A DNA stretch of 64,000 bases from Sinorhizobium sp. B11. GTDB lineage: Bacteria > Pseudomonadota > Alphaproteobacteria > Rhizobiales > Rhizobiaceae. The translations under genes and the position numbers were made by a program. This document shows positions 45,942 to 55,566 of the stretch, in pieces (the first letter of the stretch is position 1; each line of letters opens with the position of its first letter). Location of the stretch: assembly GCA_039725955.1 (NCBI GenBank), contig CP091034.1, positions 4,150,001 to 4,214,000 of the forward strand, written 5' to 3'. The notes beneath the pieces are model-generated. The model was not told the DNA's origin. It did not search any database and was given only the letters and a program-made list of their open reading frames with translations.

Positions 45942-47345
45942 ATGGCCGAGGACAACACGGACACCAAATCCTCCAACCAGATGTGGGGCGGACGTTTCGC
46001 CTCCGGCCCCGATGCGATCATGGAGGAGATAAATGCCTCGATCGGTTTCGACAAGAAGCTGTTTGCCCAGGATATCCGCGGATCGATCGCCCACGCCACG
46101 ATGCTCGCCCATCAGGGCATTATTTCCGGCGACGATAAGGACAAGATCGTTCACGGGCTAAACACGATCCTGTCAGAGATCGAAAGCGGTAATTTCGAAT
46201 TTTCCCGCCAGCTTGAAGACATTCACATGAACGTCGAGGCACGGCTTGCGACCCTGATCGGCCCGGCCGCCGGCCGCCTTCACACGGCCCGTTCGCGCAA
46301 TGACCAGGTGGCGCTCGACTTTCGCCTCTGGGTGAAGGAAGAATTGCAAAAAACCGAGGCCATGCTGACCGATTTGATCGCAGCCTTCCTCGATCGCGCC
46401 GAGGAACATGCAGACAGCGTCATGCCTGGCTTCACGCATTTGCAGACAGCCCAGCCGGTGACCTTCGGCCACCATTGCATGGCCTATGTGGAAATGTTCG
46501 GCCGCGACCGCTCGCGTGTTCGCCACGCCATCGAACATCTCGATGAAAGCCCGATCGGTGCGGCAGCGCTCGCCGGCACCGGCTATGCGATCGACCGCCA
46601 CATGACGGCAAAGGCTCTCGGTTTCCGTGAGCCGACCCGCAACTCGATTGACACCGTTTCCGACCGTGATTTTGCCATCGAGTTCCTGGCGATTGCCGCA
46701 ATCTGCGCCGTTCATCTGTCGCGTCTTGCAGAAGAGATCGTCATCTGGTCGACGCCGCAATTCGGCTTCGTGCGTCTCTCCGACGCCTTCTCCACCGGCT
46801 CCTCGATCATGCCGCAGAAGAAGAACCCGGACGCAGCCGAGCTGGTGCGTGCCAAGACCGGCCGCATCAATGGCTCGCTGATCGCCCTGCTGACGATCAT
46901 GAAGGGCCTGCCGCTCGCCTATTCCAAGGACATGCAGGAAGACAAGGAACAGGTCTTCGACGCAGCCGAGAGCCTGGAACTTGCGATTGCCGCCATGACT
47001 GGCATGGTACGCGACATGACGATCAACACTATCAGAATGAAAGCGGCCGCTGGCTCGGGCTATTCGACTGCGACAGATCTCGCCGACTGGCTGGTGCGCG
47101 AGGCAGGTCTTCCCTTCCGCGACGCCCACCATGTCACCGGCCGCGCCGTGGCCCTTGCCGAAAGCAAGGGCTGCGATCTGTCGGAGCTTCCGCTCGCCGA
47201 TCTGCAGGGGATCAATTCTGCCATTACCGACAAGGTCTATGACGTGCTGACGGTCGAAGCTTCGGTCGCCAGTCGCAAGAGTTTTGGCGGCACCGCACCT
47301 TCGGAAGTCAGGAAGCAGATCGCCTATTGGCGCGCGCGCAATTAA
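45942..47345 (+). CDS. argH: Argininosuccinate lyase
   Basis: Last step of arginine synthesis: splits argininosuccinate into arginine and fumarate. The superfamily signature GSSIMPQKKNPD is complete and catalytic, and RLHTARSRNDQVALD and TAQPVTFGH are typical. It has 467 residues, the usual length. The ATG at 45942 gives MAEDNTDTKSSNQMWGGRFA; the open frame extends upstream into tlpA territory without homology. A repeat lies just after the stop codon, then a lipoprotein gene and lysA in the same direction. Confidence 0.97.
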   Translation: MAEDNTDTKSSNQMWGGRFASGPDAIMEEINASIGFDKKLFAQDIRGSIAHATMLAHQGIISGDDKDKIVHGLNTILSEIESGNFEFSRQLEDIHMNVEARLATLIGPAAGRLHTARSRNDQVALDFRLWVKEELQKTEAMLTDLIAAFLDRAEEHADSVMPGFTHLQTAQPVTFGHHCMAYVEMFGRDRSRVRHAIEHLDESPIGAAALAGTGYAIDRHMTAKALGFREPTRNSIDTVSDRDFAIEFLAIAAICAVHLSRLAEEIVIWSTPQFGFVRLSDAFSTGSSIMPQKKNPDAAELVRAKTGRINGSLIALLTIMKGLPLAYSKDMQEDKEQVFDAAESLELAIAAMTGMVRDMTINTIRMKAAAGSGYSTATDLADWLVREAGLPFRDAHHVTGRAVALAESKGCDLSELPLADLQGINSAITDKVYDVLTVEASVASRKSFGGTAPSEVRKQIAYWRARN

Positions 47346-47346
47346 G

Positions 47347-47392
47347 GCATTTCCGGGCGAAATGGAGAACGGTCTCCCACCCGGAAACACGC
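47347..47392. repeat. Rhizobial intergenic repeat, copy B (GCATTTCC element)
   Basis: Matches the 19622-19667 element over most of its length (GCATTTCC-GGCGAA-TGGA-CGGTC-CCGGAAA core), but the right inverted end is degenerate (GGAAACAC). It begins one base after the argH stop codon and lies between argH and the lipoprotein gene. Confidence 0.65.
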
Positions 47393-47490
47393 ACTGGACA
47401 AAGCGTCAACAATCGGGGTGCACAAGGCTGTCAAACTTCGCTATGAAGATGCCAGTCAGTGCCCGCCCAGTGTCCGATACGAGGATATCC

Positions 47491-47685
47491 ATGCAGACCA
47501 GGTTGCCGCATTTCATCCGCCTTACGGTGGTTTTTGCCGTCATCGGCCTCGCCGTTGCCGGGTGCGGTCGCAAAGGTGACCTCGATCCGCCGAGCGCAAA
47601 CGCGACAAAGGGCGGCGATGTTTCCAAACCGACGCAACGGCCAGGCTCCGTCGACAAGCCCTTTATTCTCGATCCCCTTCTCTAA
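47491..47685 (+). CDS. LptM-like small lipoprotein
   Basis: A 64-residue lipoprotein. A short N-terminal helix ends in the lipobox IGLAVAGC with the lipidated Cys, followed by GRKGDLDPPSANATKG, the typical opening of LptM (formerly YifL) proteins that help assemble the LptD LPS translocon. The short length and the position before lysA are conserved in many alphaproteobacteria. ATG 47491 has GAGGAT upstream; an earlier in-frame ATG at 47443 is less likely. It is followed 12 bases later by lysA. Confidence 0.88.
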   Translation: MQTRLPHFIRLTVVFAVIGLAVAGCGRKGDLDPPSANATKGGDVSKPTQRPGSVDKPFILDPLL

Positions 47686-47697
47686 GGCCGGACTCCA

Positions 47698-48966
47698 GTG
47701 AACCATTTCCAGTATCGTGACGGCATTCTCTACGCCGAGAACGTTCCCGTTCCCGAGATCGCCCAAGCGGTCGGTACGCCCTTCTACGTCTATTCGACTG
47801 CAACGCTCGAGCGCCATTACCGCGTCTTCGCCGACGCCTTCGGCGATGTCGATTCCATGGTCTGCTACGCAATGAAGGCCAATTCGAACCAGGCCGTGCT
47901 GAAAACGCTCGGCCGGCTCGGTGCCGGCATCGACGTGGTTTCCGAAGGCGAACTGCGCCGCGCGCTTGCCGCGGGAATTCCCGCCAACCGCATCATGTTC
48001 TCCGGCGTCGGCAAGACACCGAATGAGATGGACTACGCACTCGAAGCTGGTATCTACTGCTTCAACGTCGAATCCGAACCGGAACTCGAAGTTCTCAACC
48101 AGCGTGCCGTGCGCGCCGGCAAGAAGGCGCCTGTTTCCTTCCGCATCAATCCGGATGTCGACGCCCGTACCCATGCGAAGATTTCGACCGGCAAGAAGGA
48201 AAACAAGTTCGGCATCTCCTGGGAGCGCGCCCGCACGATCTATGCTCGCGCCGCCAGCCTGCCCGGGATCGAGGTTACCGGCATCGACATGCATATCGGC
48301 AGCCAGATCACTGAGCTGCAGCCCTTCGACGATGCCTTCAAGCTGTTGCACGATCTGGTCGACACGTTGCGCGCCGATGGTCACGATATCCATCACGTCG
48401 ATATCGGCGGCGGTCTCGGCATCCCCTATAAGGACGACAACAACCCGCCGCCCTCGCCGGAAGCCTATGCCGCCGTCGTCAAGAACCAGCTTCGCTCTCT
48501 GAACTGCAAGATAGTCACTGAGCCGGGCCGCCTGCTCGTCGGCAATGCCGGTATCCTCGTCACCGAGGTCATCTATTTGAAGGACGGCGGCGAAAAGACT
48601 TTCGTGGTCGTTGACGGCGCGATGAACGACCTCATCCGTCCGACACTCTACGAGGCCTATCATGAGGTCCGCCCCGTGGTGATTTCGGCTGCCAACGCGC
48701 CGCGCATCCGGGCCGATGTTGTCGGCCCCGTCTGCGAGACCGGCGATTACCTCGCGCTCGACCGCGAAATGGCGACCCCGAAGCCGGGCGACCTCCTGGC
48801 CATCGGCACGGCCGGCGCTTACGGCGCAGTCCAGGCGGGCACCTATAATAGCCGCCTTCTCGTGCCTGAAGTCTTGGTCAAGGGCGACGAATTCCATGTG
48901 ATTCGCCCCCGCCGCACCTATTCGGAGCTGATCAGTCTCGATTCCATCCCGGCCTGGCTGGACTAA
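47698..48966 (+). CDS. lysA: Diaminopimelate decarboxylase
   Basis: PLP enzyme that converts meso-diaminopimelate to lysine, the last step of the pathway begun by lysC. The PLP lysine is in VCYAMKANSNQAVL, followed by HIGSQITEL and the active-site segment EPGRLLVGNAG and VCETGDYL (catalytic Cys of the partner subunit). 422 residues. The start codon is GTG (NHFQYRDGILY), 12 bases after the lipoprotein stop; AAGG lies upstream. The lipoprotein, lysA and TIGR02302 order is conserved in rhizobia. Confidence 0.97.
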   Translation: MNHFQYRDGILYAENVPVPEIAQAVGTPFYVYSTATLERHYRVFADAFGDVDSMVCYAMKANSNQAVLKTLGRLGAGIDVVSEGELRRALAAGIPANRIMFSGVGKTPNEMDYALEAGIYCFNVESEPELEVLNQRAVRAGKKAPVSFRINPDVDARTHAKISTGKKENKFGISWERARTIYARAASLPGIEVTGIDMHIGSQITELQPFDDAFKLLHDLVDTLRADGHDIHHVDIGGGLGIPYKDDNNPPPSPEAYAAVVKNQLRSLNCKIVTEPGRLLVGNAGILVTEVIYLKDGGEKTFVVVDGAMNDLIRPTLYEAYHEVRPVVISAANAPRIRADVVGPVCETGDYLALDREMATPKPGDLLAIGTAGAYGAVQAGTYNSRLLVPEVLVKGDEFHVIRPRRTYSELISLDSIPAWLD

Positions 48967-48967
48967 A

Positions 48968-48991
48968 GGTCGCAATCACTTTTTGGCGACC
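48968..48991. terminator. Hairpin downstream of lysA
   Basis: GGTCGC (48968-48973) pairs with GCGACC (48986-48991) around a loop containing five T residues. No T-run follows, so termination is uncertain. It lies 1 base after the lysA stop codon. Confidence 0.35.
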
Positions 48992-49134
48992 ACACGTGAA
49001 AAACCGGTATTGAAGGGCCCTCGCCCTCGCCTTCGCCACAAAGAGTGTTATCCTTTTCTTTCGTGAGCGTATTGCCCAGCAATCGCCGGAAGCGCCCTCT
49101 GTTCCCTGAACGCCAGATCGCGGAGACCGGATTG

Positions 49135-51771
49135 ATGACAAGCCCCGCAAGGCAGAAGAAAGGCGCATTCGCGCTTCAACCCTCTCTTGCGCGGCTTGTG
49201 GCAGCAAAACGTCTCCTCGCCAGGATCGTGCTTCTTGCCGAGCAGGTTCTTCCGCTGCTGGTACCCGCCCTTTCGGTTGTAGCGATTTATCTCTCGGTCT
49301 CCTGGTTCGGCTTCTTCCGCATCGTACCGGATTGGCTGCGCATCCTCCTCCTGACCGTCTTTGCTGCAGGCTTCCTCGTTTCCCTCCTGCCGTTCCGCAA
49401 TCTTCGCTGGCCCCGCGTTGTCGACGCCGACCGCATGCTGGAAGAGCGCAATGGCCTGCCGCATCAGCCGGTCATGGTGCAGGAGGATGAGCCCGCCTTT
49501 GACACACCCTTCTCCCGCGCCCTGTGGCGTGAACACCAGACGCGCATGGCGCGGAAGATCGCGACATTGGACGCCGGTCTGCCGCGACCCGATATCGCGC
49601 GGCACGACCGCTTCGCACTGCGCGCCATTCCGGCACTGCTTGTCGTTACCGCTTTCGGTTATTCGCTGTCCATCAACGGCGGTTCCGTCGTCGATGCATT
49701 TGAGCCTGCGCCCGCACAGGTTACGAGCAATCCGGCCGTGCGTATCGACGCCTGGGTGACCCCACCTTCGTATACCGGCCGCGCGCCGATCTATCTGACG
49801 GCCGATGGCAGTGAACAGACACCGATCGGCGTTCCGCAGTTTTCCAGCCTGACGGTGCGTGTCAGCGGCGGTCAATCGGACGAGAAGGTGCTGTTCAGGA
49901 AGGCCAATGGCGAAAGCCACGAGATTGCTGTTCAGGAAGACACCCGGCCGCAACCGGCCGCAAATGCCAATACCGAACAGCCCTCGGGCGGCGCGCCGGT
50001 CGCACCTCAACTGATGGCGCAGACGCACATCATGAAGCTCGAGGAAAACGGCGCACTGCAGGCGAACGGCCGCACCTGGAATTTCGACGTGCTGCCCGAC
50101 AAGGCCCCGGAAATCGCCTTCGACGGCATGCCGCGCCGCGCCGTCAATGGTGCTCTGGAAATCGGCTTTACGGTGAAGGACGATTACGGCGTGCAAGAGG
50201 CTCATGCCGAGATCGTGCCGGTCGAATCCGACCCGGCCGCAACGCCGCTCTATCCGCTGCCGGAATTCCGGCTGGACATTCCTCGCCGCAATGCGCGTGA
50301 CGGCAAGGGCCTGACGAGCAAGAACCTGACCGAGCATCCGCTGGCCGGCAAACGTGTACGCATCACGCTCGTCGCCAAGGATGCCGCGGGACAGACGGGT
50401 CGCAGCCCGCCCTACGAGATGATCATGCCGTCGCGACCCTTCAGCGAGCCGCTGGCTGGAGCCGTCGCCGAAGAGCGCCAGACGTTTGCTCTCGATACTC
50501 GCAAGATGAAGGAAGCAATCGCGCTCAACGAAGCCCTGACGATCCGGCCCGAGGAGACGATCCCGAACACCACCCATTTCCTGCTGATCGAGTCCGCGCT
50601 GACCCGCATGAAAATCGCCAAAGGTGATGAGCAGCTTAAGGATACCGCCCAATATCTCTGGGACATCGCCCTCGGTATCGAGGAAGGGGATCTTTCGCTG
50701 GCCGAACGGCGGTTGCGCGACGCCCAGCAAAACCTTGCCGATGCGCTGAACCGCAATGCTCCTGATGCCGAAATCAAGAAGCTGATGGATGAACTGCGCA
50801 AGGCGATGCAGGACTATATGAACGAGCTCGCCCAGCGCCTGCAGAACATGCCGATGCAGCCCAACCAGAATGCCCAGAATTTCCTGCGCCAGCAGGATCT
50901 GCAGCGCATGATGGACCAGATCGAAAACCTGGCGCGCTCCGGCAATCGTGATGCCGCCCAGCAGATGCTGTCAGAACTGCAGCGGCTGATGAACAATCTG
51001 CAGACAGCCCGCCCACAACGCGGCCAGCAGCAGGAAAACAGCCAGCTGACACAGCAGATGGACAAGCTCGGCAAGATCCTGCGCGACCAGCAGAAGCTGA
51101 TGGACGAGACCTTCCGCCTCGACCAGCAGCTTCGCGACCGCATGCAGCGCGGTGACCCCAACATGGACGACATGATGCCGGGCGAGGAAGGCCAGCAGCA
51201 ACAGCAGCAGGGCCAGCAGGAGCAGCAGCAAGGTCAGCAGCCCGGTGACCAGATGACGGCCGAGCAACTGCGTGAAGCATTGAAGCAGTTGCGCTCCCAG
51301 CAAGATGCGCTCGGCAAGCAGTTGCAGGAACTGCAGAAGAGCCTCAGCGATATGGGTATGAAGCCTGGCGAAGGCTTCGGTCAGGCACAGCGGGAAATGG
51401 AAGGCGCCGGCCGCGACCTCGGCCAGGGCAACGGCAGCAGCGCTGTGGAAGGCCAGGGACGGGCTCTAGAAGCCCTGCGGCAGGGCGCGCGCGACATGAT
51501 GAGCCAGATGATGCAGGCACAACAGGGTCAGCAAGGACAACAGGGTCCTAACGGCCAGCTCGGCCAGGGCAACCAGAACGGCCGCGATCCGCTCGGCCGC
51601 CCGCGCCAGACCGATCTCGGCCCCGATATGAACAACGATGTGAAGATACCCGACGAGATCGACGTCCAGCGCGCCCGGGAGATTCTCGACGCCATCCGCG
51701 AAAAGCTCGGCAACAATCCGACCCAGGCGATCGAGCGTCAATATCTCGAGCGGCTGCTGGATATTCAGTGA
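49135..51771 (+). CDS. TIGR02302/DUF4175 family membrane protein
   Basis: A large (878 residues) alphaproteobacterial envelope protein. An N-terminal membrane region with three hydrophobic segments (about 40-65, 70-90 and 165-185) is followed by a long extracytoplasmic part with beta-rich middle (PSYTGRAPIYL, DVLPDKAPEIAFDGMP). A Gln-rich, coiled-coil C-terminal third follows (GQQQQQQGQQEQQQGQQ and many QMM/QGQ repeats). The function is unknown. ATG 49135 is chosen because it has GGAGA upstream and removes an unlikely 30-codon leader. Its neighbours (lysA, response regulator, ftsEX) suggest an envelope or division role. Confidence 0.85.
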   Translation: MTSPARQKKGAFALQPSLARLVAAKRLLARIVLLAEQVLPLLVPALSVVAIYLSVSWFGFFRIVPDWLRILLLTVFAAGFLVSLLPFRNLRWPRVVDADRMLEERNGLPHQPVMVQEDEPAFDTPFSRALWREHQTRMARKIATLDAGLPRPDIARHDRFALRAIPALLVVTAFGYSLSINGGSVVDAFEPAPAQVTSNPAVRIDAWVTPPSYTGRAPIYLTADGSEQTPIGVPQFSSLTVRVSGGQSDEKVLFRKANGESHEIAVQEDTRPQPAANANTEQPSGGAPVAPQLMAQTHIMKLEENGALQANGRTWNFDVLPDKAPEIAFDGMPRRAVNGALEIGFTVKDDYGVQEAHAEIVPVESDPAATPLYPLPEFRLDIPRRNARDGKGLTSKNLTEHPLAGKRVRITLVAKDAAGQTGRSPPYEMIMPSRPFSEPLAGAVAEERQTFALDTRKMKEAIALNEALTIRPEETIPNTTHFLLIESALTRMKIAKGDEQLKDTAQYLWDIALGIEEGDLSLAERRLRDAQQNLADALNRNAPDAEIKKLMDELRKAMQDYMNELAQRLQNMPMQPNQNAQNFLRQQDLQRMMDQIENLARSGNRDAAQQMLSELQRLMNNLQTARPQRGQQQENSQLTQQMDKLGKILRDQQKLMDETFRLDQQLRDRMQRGDPNMDDMMPGEEGQQQQQQGQQEQQQGQQPGDQMTAEQLREALKQLRSQQDALGKQLQELQKSLSDMGMKPGEGFGQAQREMEGAGRDLGQGNGSSAVEGQGRALEALRQGARDMMSQMMQAQQGQQGQQGPNGQLGQGNQNGRDPLGRPRQTDLGPDMNNDVKIPDEIDVQRAREILDAIREKLGNNPTQAIERQYLERLLDIQ

Positions 51772-51794
51772 TGCTGAGAGGAGTGAGGGTAGTT

Positions 51795-51815
51795 GGCGTG
51801 CCTTTTGGGCACGCC
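51795..51815. terminator. Bidirectional terminator between TIGR02302 and the response regulator
   Basis: A perfect 8-bp stem, GGCGTGCC-TTTTG-GGCACGCC, lies 23 bases after the TIGR02302 stop codon and 13 bases before the end of the convergent response-regulator gene. Confidence 0.7.
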
Positions 51816-51828
51816 GCGCCGCAATATG

Positions 51829-52188
51829 TTATGCGACCAGGGCGCGCGCCACGGCCTTGCGGATGTCAGGCAAGGCGAACGGTTTCGGCACGACATCGAT
51901 AATTTTTTCAGCCAGATCGTCAGCGCGTTCGCGCTGTTCGGCATAACCCGTCATCAGCAGGATTTTCAGCGCCGGAAAGGCATCCTTCGCCTGATGAGCC
52001 AGTTCGATGCCGTCCATGACCGGCATCCGGATATCGGAAAGCAGCAGGTCGTAGCTGCCGCCCCTCAGCTTTTCCAGCCCTTCCGCCCCATCCGCGGCTT
52101 CATCGGTCTCATGACCGTCAAGGCGTAGTGCCCGGGCTACGAAAGTACGAAGGGAATCCTCGTCTTCCGTGATCAGAATTTTTGCCAT
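51829..52188 (-). CDS. Single-domain (receiver-only) response regulator, CpdR-like
   Basis: A 119-residue receiver domain with no output domain. The acidic pair EDEDS, phospho-acceptor Asp in LLLSDIRMPVMDGIEL, Thr in LLMTGYAEQRERA and Lys in VVPKPFALPDI are all present, so phosphorylation is likely. It resembles CpdR-type regulators that control ClpXP degradation of cell-cycle proteins, but rhizobia have more than one such paralogue, so I leave the symbol empty. A CtrA-like half-site lies about 90 bases upstream. It converges with TIGR02302. Confidence 0.9.
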   Translation of the reverse strand: MAKILITEDEDSLRTFVARALRLDGHETDEAADGAEGLEKLRGGSYDLLLSDIRMPVMDGIELAHQAKDAFPALKILLMTGYAEQRERADDLAEKIIDVVPKPFALPDIRKAVARALVA

Positions 52189-52275
52189 CTGTGCATTGCT
52201 CCGTCGTCATGCCCCGCGACGGAGATCGCATGCGGTTCCTTTTCGATCGGTAAACATGTCAGGCCGATCGACGGA

Positions 52276-52283
52276 ATGGTTAA
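52276..52283 (-). promoter_or_regulatory. Candidate CtrA half-site
   Basis: TTAACCAT on the minus strand, about 90 bases upstream of the response-regulator ATG and downstream of hpt. It is an exact copy of the CtrA half-site reported in alphaproteobacteria. Confidence 0.45.
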
Positions 52284-52284
52284 C

Positions 52285-52309
52285 AAGCCGTCTTGAAGCA
52301 GGACGGCTT
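52285..52309 (-). terminator. Hairpin at the end of hpt
   Basis: AAGCCGTC and GACGGCTT form a perfect 8-bp stem around a 9-base loop, overlapping the last bases of the hpt stop codon. The T-run on the minus strand is weak. Confidence 0.5.
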
Positions 52310-52850
52310 ATGCGTCACCGGTAACCACGCCGACGAAGGGCAGCTCGCGGAATGCATAGGCGACATCCATACCGTAGCCGACCACGAAATAGTCGGGGCA
52401 TTCGAAGCCGACATAGTCCGCTTCCAGTTCTTCCTTGCGCTTCACGCGCTTGTCGAGCAGCACGGCGATCGTCACGTTGCGCGCACCGCGCTCATAGAGC
52501 AGCTCTTTGGCAAACCGCAGCGTACGGCCGGATTCAAGAATGTCGTCGATCAGCAGGACATCGCGGTCCTTCACGTCGCTGTCGATATCCTTGACGATAC
52601 GCACGCCCTGCGAAACCGTGCCCGCGCCATAGCTCGAAAGCGTGATGAATTCGACCTCGGGAGCAAGGCCGGTATCATGCAGGGCGCGCAGCAGGTCGGC
52701 CGCAAAAATGAAGGAACCCTTGAGCACGGCGATGACCAGCAGGTCCTTGGTCGGACCGGCTGCGATATCCTGCGCCAGGGAATGATTGCGCTCGGCGATC
52801 TGCTCGGCAGTGAAGAGCGGTTCGATGTTTTTTCCGCGCACGACAGGCAT
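52308..52850 (-). CDS. hpt: Hypoxanthine phosphoribosyltransferase
   Basis: Purine salvage enzyme converting hypoxanthine (and usually guanine) plus PRPP to nucleotides. The PRPP-binding loop VLLIDDILESGRTL is intact and FVVGYGMDVAYAFRELPFVGVV is the typical end. The length of 180 residues is standard. The ATG at 52850 (MPVVRGKNIEPLF) is the first. It lies between the response regulator and an unrecognised membrane protein on the same strand; a functional link is not visible. Confidence 0.95.
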   Translation of the reverse strand: MPVVRGKNIEPLFTAEQIAERNHSLAQDIAAGPTKDLLVIAVLKGSFIFAADLLRALHDTGLAPEVEFITLSSYGAGTVSQGVRIVKDIDSDVKDRDVLLIDDILESGRTLRFAKELLYERGARNVTIAVLLDKRVKRKEELEADYVGFECPDYFVVGYGMDVAYAFRELPFVGVVTGDA

Positions 52851-52959
52851 AAAGGCTTGCTCCGTAAAATGAAGGGTAAGCCGTTAGCACATTAATCCCG
52901 GCGAAACACCCCGCAGAAGCAGGTTTTCCCGTCGATCAACCCAAAAACGCCCTTGGCGC

Positions 52960-53619
52960 TCAGGGCATGAAGGAAAGCCGCAGATCCGGCACCTTTCCGC
53001 CGACATGCTGCACACGGGCTGAAAAGCCACGACTCTGACCTGCATAAATGGCATCGGCCGGTGGCTCGATGACAATACTGGCGGTCAATCTGTCGTCGGT
53101 GACGAGATCAGCGCGGATCGGCTTGACCTGCTGCGTCACGCCGCTGTCGTTCTCGATGATGCCATTGATCAGCAGGATGCGCATGCCATTGGCGTCACGT
53201 GGGGTAATCGTCACATGCGAGAAGTGGAGCGTAGCAGCCGGCGGCCCTCCACTTTCCGAAAGAAACGAAAATCCACCGGCAAGTCCGAACACCAGCACGA
53301 AGAGCGAGGCGACCAATGCAGCAAAGCCCTGCAGCGACGCCTGTCGTAGCCAGACCTCAATGTTGCGCACGACCGCGGTGACGGTAGAAAGCGGCATTGG
53401 AGGTTGGTCCCTGGGCGGGACGCTGCGACGGGGATTGTGGGTCGTATCGCGGGCATTGCCGGACCCACCTTGCTGCCGTGCTTTGCCGACAACAACGAAC
53501 TCGGCATCGGCAACGTCATCTCTGCGTGGCATGCGCCGAGGCTGGCGAATAACCGGATCCGGCGGCAGAAAATCATAGGTCTGGCCGGCGGCCTGTCTTC
53601 TGAAGTAGGATGCTTCCAT
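52960..53619 (-). CDS. Uncharacterised membrane protein divergent from ftsE
   Basis: A 219-residue protein with a proline/arginine-rich cytoplasmic segment (about 1-85) containing DVADAEFVVV, then one membrane helix (LQGFAALVASLFVLVFGLAGGF, about 97-118). A C-terminal periplasmic beta domain follows, with FSHVTITPRDANGMRILLINGIIENDSG, similar in layout to DUF3426. In many rhizobia the protein at this place has an N-terminal MJ0042 zinc ribbon; none is seen here. The ATG at 53619 (MEASYFRRQAAG) is chosen. It is divergent from ftsE. The role is unknown; an envelope or division function is plausible from context. Confidence 0.7.
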   Translation of the reverse strand: MEASYFRRQAAGQTYDFLPPDPVIRQPRRMPRRDDVADAEFVVVGKARQQGGSGNARDTTHNPRRSVPPRDQPPMPLSTVTAVVRNIEVWLRQASLQGFAALVASLFVLVFGLAGGFSFLSESGGPPAATLHFSHVTITPRDANGMRILLINGIIENDSGVTQQVKPIRADLVTDDRLTASIVIEPPADAIYAGQSRGFSARVQHVGGKVPDLRLSFMP

Positions 53620-53705
53620 GGTGGCGACCTCTCGGATGTCCACATGGTTTCGCTGCCCAAGACAATCTTGGCATTGAAACGAATCCAGCCCAGTCGTAAA
53701 TTTCA

Positions 53706-53713
53706 ATGGTTAA
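53706..53713 (-). promoter_or_regulatory. Candidate CtrA half-site upstream of ftsE
   Basis: ATGGTTAA, i.e. TTAACCAT on the minus strand. Farther right, two GTTAAC hexamers flank a 7-base GGTGTTG (53767-53785). All lie in the 206-base shared promoter region between ftsE and the divergent membrane-protein gene. Confidence 0.5.
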
Positions 53714-53825
53714 TGCTTCGCAAAGATCGCCATCAAACGGGCGTCTTTCCGGCAAAATTTACCCGCTGTTAACGGTGTTGGTTAACAAGTCATGCGGTGA
53801 AACCACGAAAGACTGAGCTGCCCCG

Positions 53826-54477
<652 letters not shown>

Positions 54478-54485
<8 letters not shown>

Positions 54486-55500
54486 ACCGCCCACCAAGAC
54501 CCGCGCAAAGGCGCCCGCCGCTGCCCCCGCCCAGCAACCCAAGCGGCCGGAGATGCGCGTGCGCCCCACGGCACCGATCCTGCCGCCATCGAACATCCAG
54601 GGCAATGCACTGATGGTTGTCATCGCCATCATGGCATTCCTTGCCTGCCTGACACTCGGTGGCGTCAGCATGGTCCGTTCGACTGCAGCAAGCTGGGAAA
54701 GCCAGATCTCCCGCGAAGTCACCATTCAGATCAAGCCCGACGATAACTTGGACATGGAAAAGGCCCTCGTTCAGGCCCGCGATATCGCGCTCACCTTCGT
54801 TGGCACGAAGAGCGGTCAAATCGTCGATGAAGCCGCCACTGCTCGCCTTCTGGAGCCGTGGCTCGGCAGCGGTCTGGACATCAAGGAACTTCCCGTGCCG
54901 CGACTGGTGATCATCACCATCGACGAGAGCCATCCACCCGACTTTGCGGCGATGCGCGACCTTCTGAAGGAAAGTATCCCGCAGGCCTTCCTTGATGACC
55001 ACCGTACCTGGGTCGACCGGCTGGTTGCCATGGCCCGCACGACAGTCATGATCGGCACCGGCATTCTGCTACTCGTTTTCGCAGCCATGGTACTGACGGT
55101 GGTCTTTGCCACGCGCGGCGTACTCTCCGGCAATCGCCACATCGTCGAAGTCCTGCATTTTGTCGGTGCCGAGAGCTCGTTCGTCGCGACGGAATTCCAG
55201 AAGCATTTCCTGAAAATCAGCCTCAAGGGTTCGGCAATCGGCAGTGCGCTGGCCGCCCTCTTTTTTGCCGGCGCCGGCTTCTTGCAGAGCAGGACGATCG
55301 CCACGCCAGAGACCGATCAGGCAACGGCCCTCTTCGGCACTTTTTCGGTCGGTGCCCTCGGCTATCTCGGCATCTTGGCAACGATGATCGTGATTGCGTT
55401 GCTCACGACGTTGACGGCGCGGCTCACTGTCATGCGCACGATCTATGAAATCGATACATTGCGTTCCGATCCGACGCGCGCGGACGGCATCGTGAATTAG
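54478..55500 (+). CDS. ftsX: Cell division protein FtsX
   Basis: Membrane subunit of FtsEX, with four predicted helices: one at about 42-62, then three in the C-terminal half (VMIGTGILLLVFAAMVLTVV, GSAIGSALAALFFAGAGF, ALGYLGILATMIVIALLTTL). The large periplasmic loop after the first helix is where peptidoglycan-hydrolase activators bind. The N-terminal cytoplasmic part is proline/lysine-rich. Length 340. Its ATG lies within the last codons of ftsE (8-base overlap), so the two are translationally coupled. Confidence 0.95.
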
Positions 55501-55566
55501 TCGCAGCATGCCGATTTGCCATGAAAGCGTCTGTTCTGCGCCGCAATCAGCGTATAATCACGACTC

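Noticed and set aside
51190..51245. CAG-type repeat tract as a microsatellite or mobile element
   Set aside because: It is in frame and encodes the Gln-rich part of TIGR02302, so it is coding low complexity.
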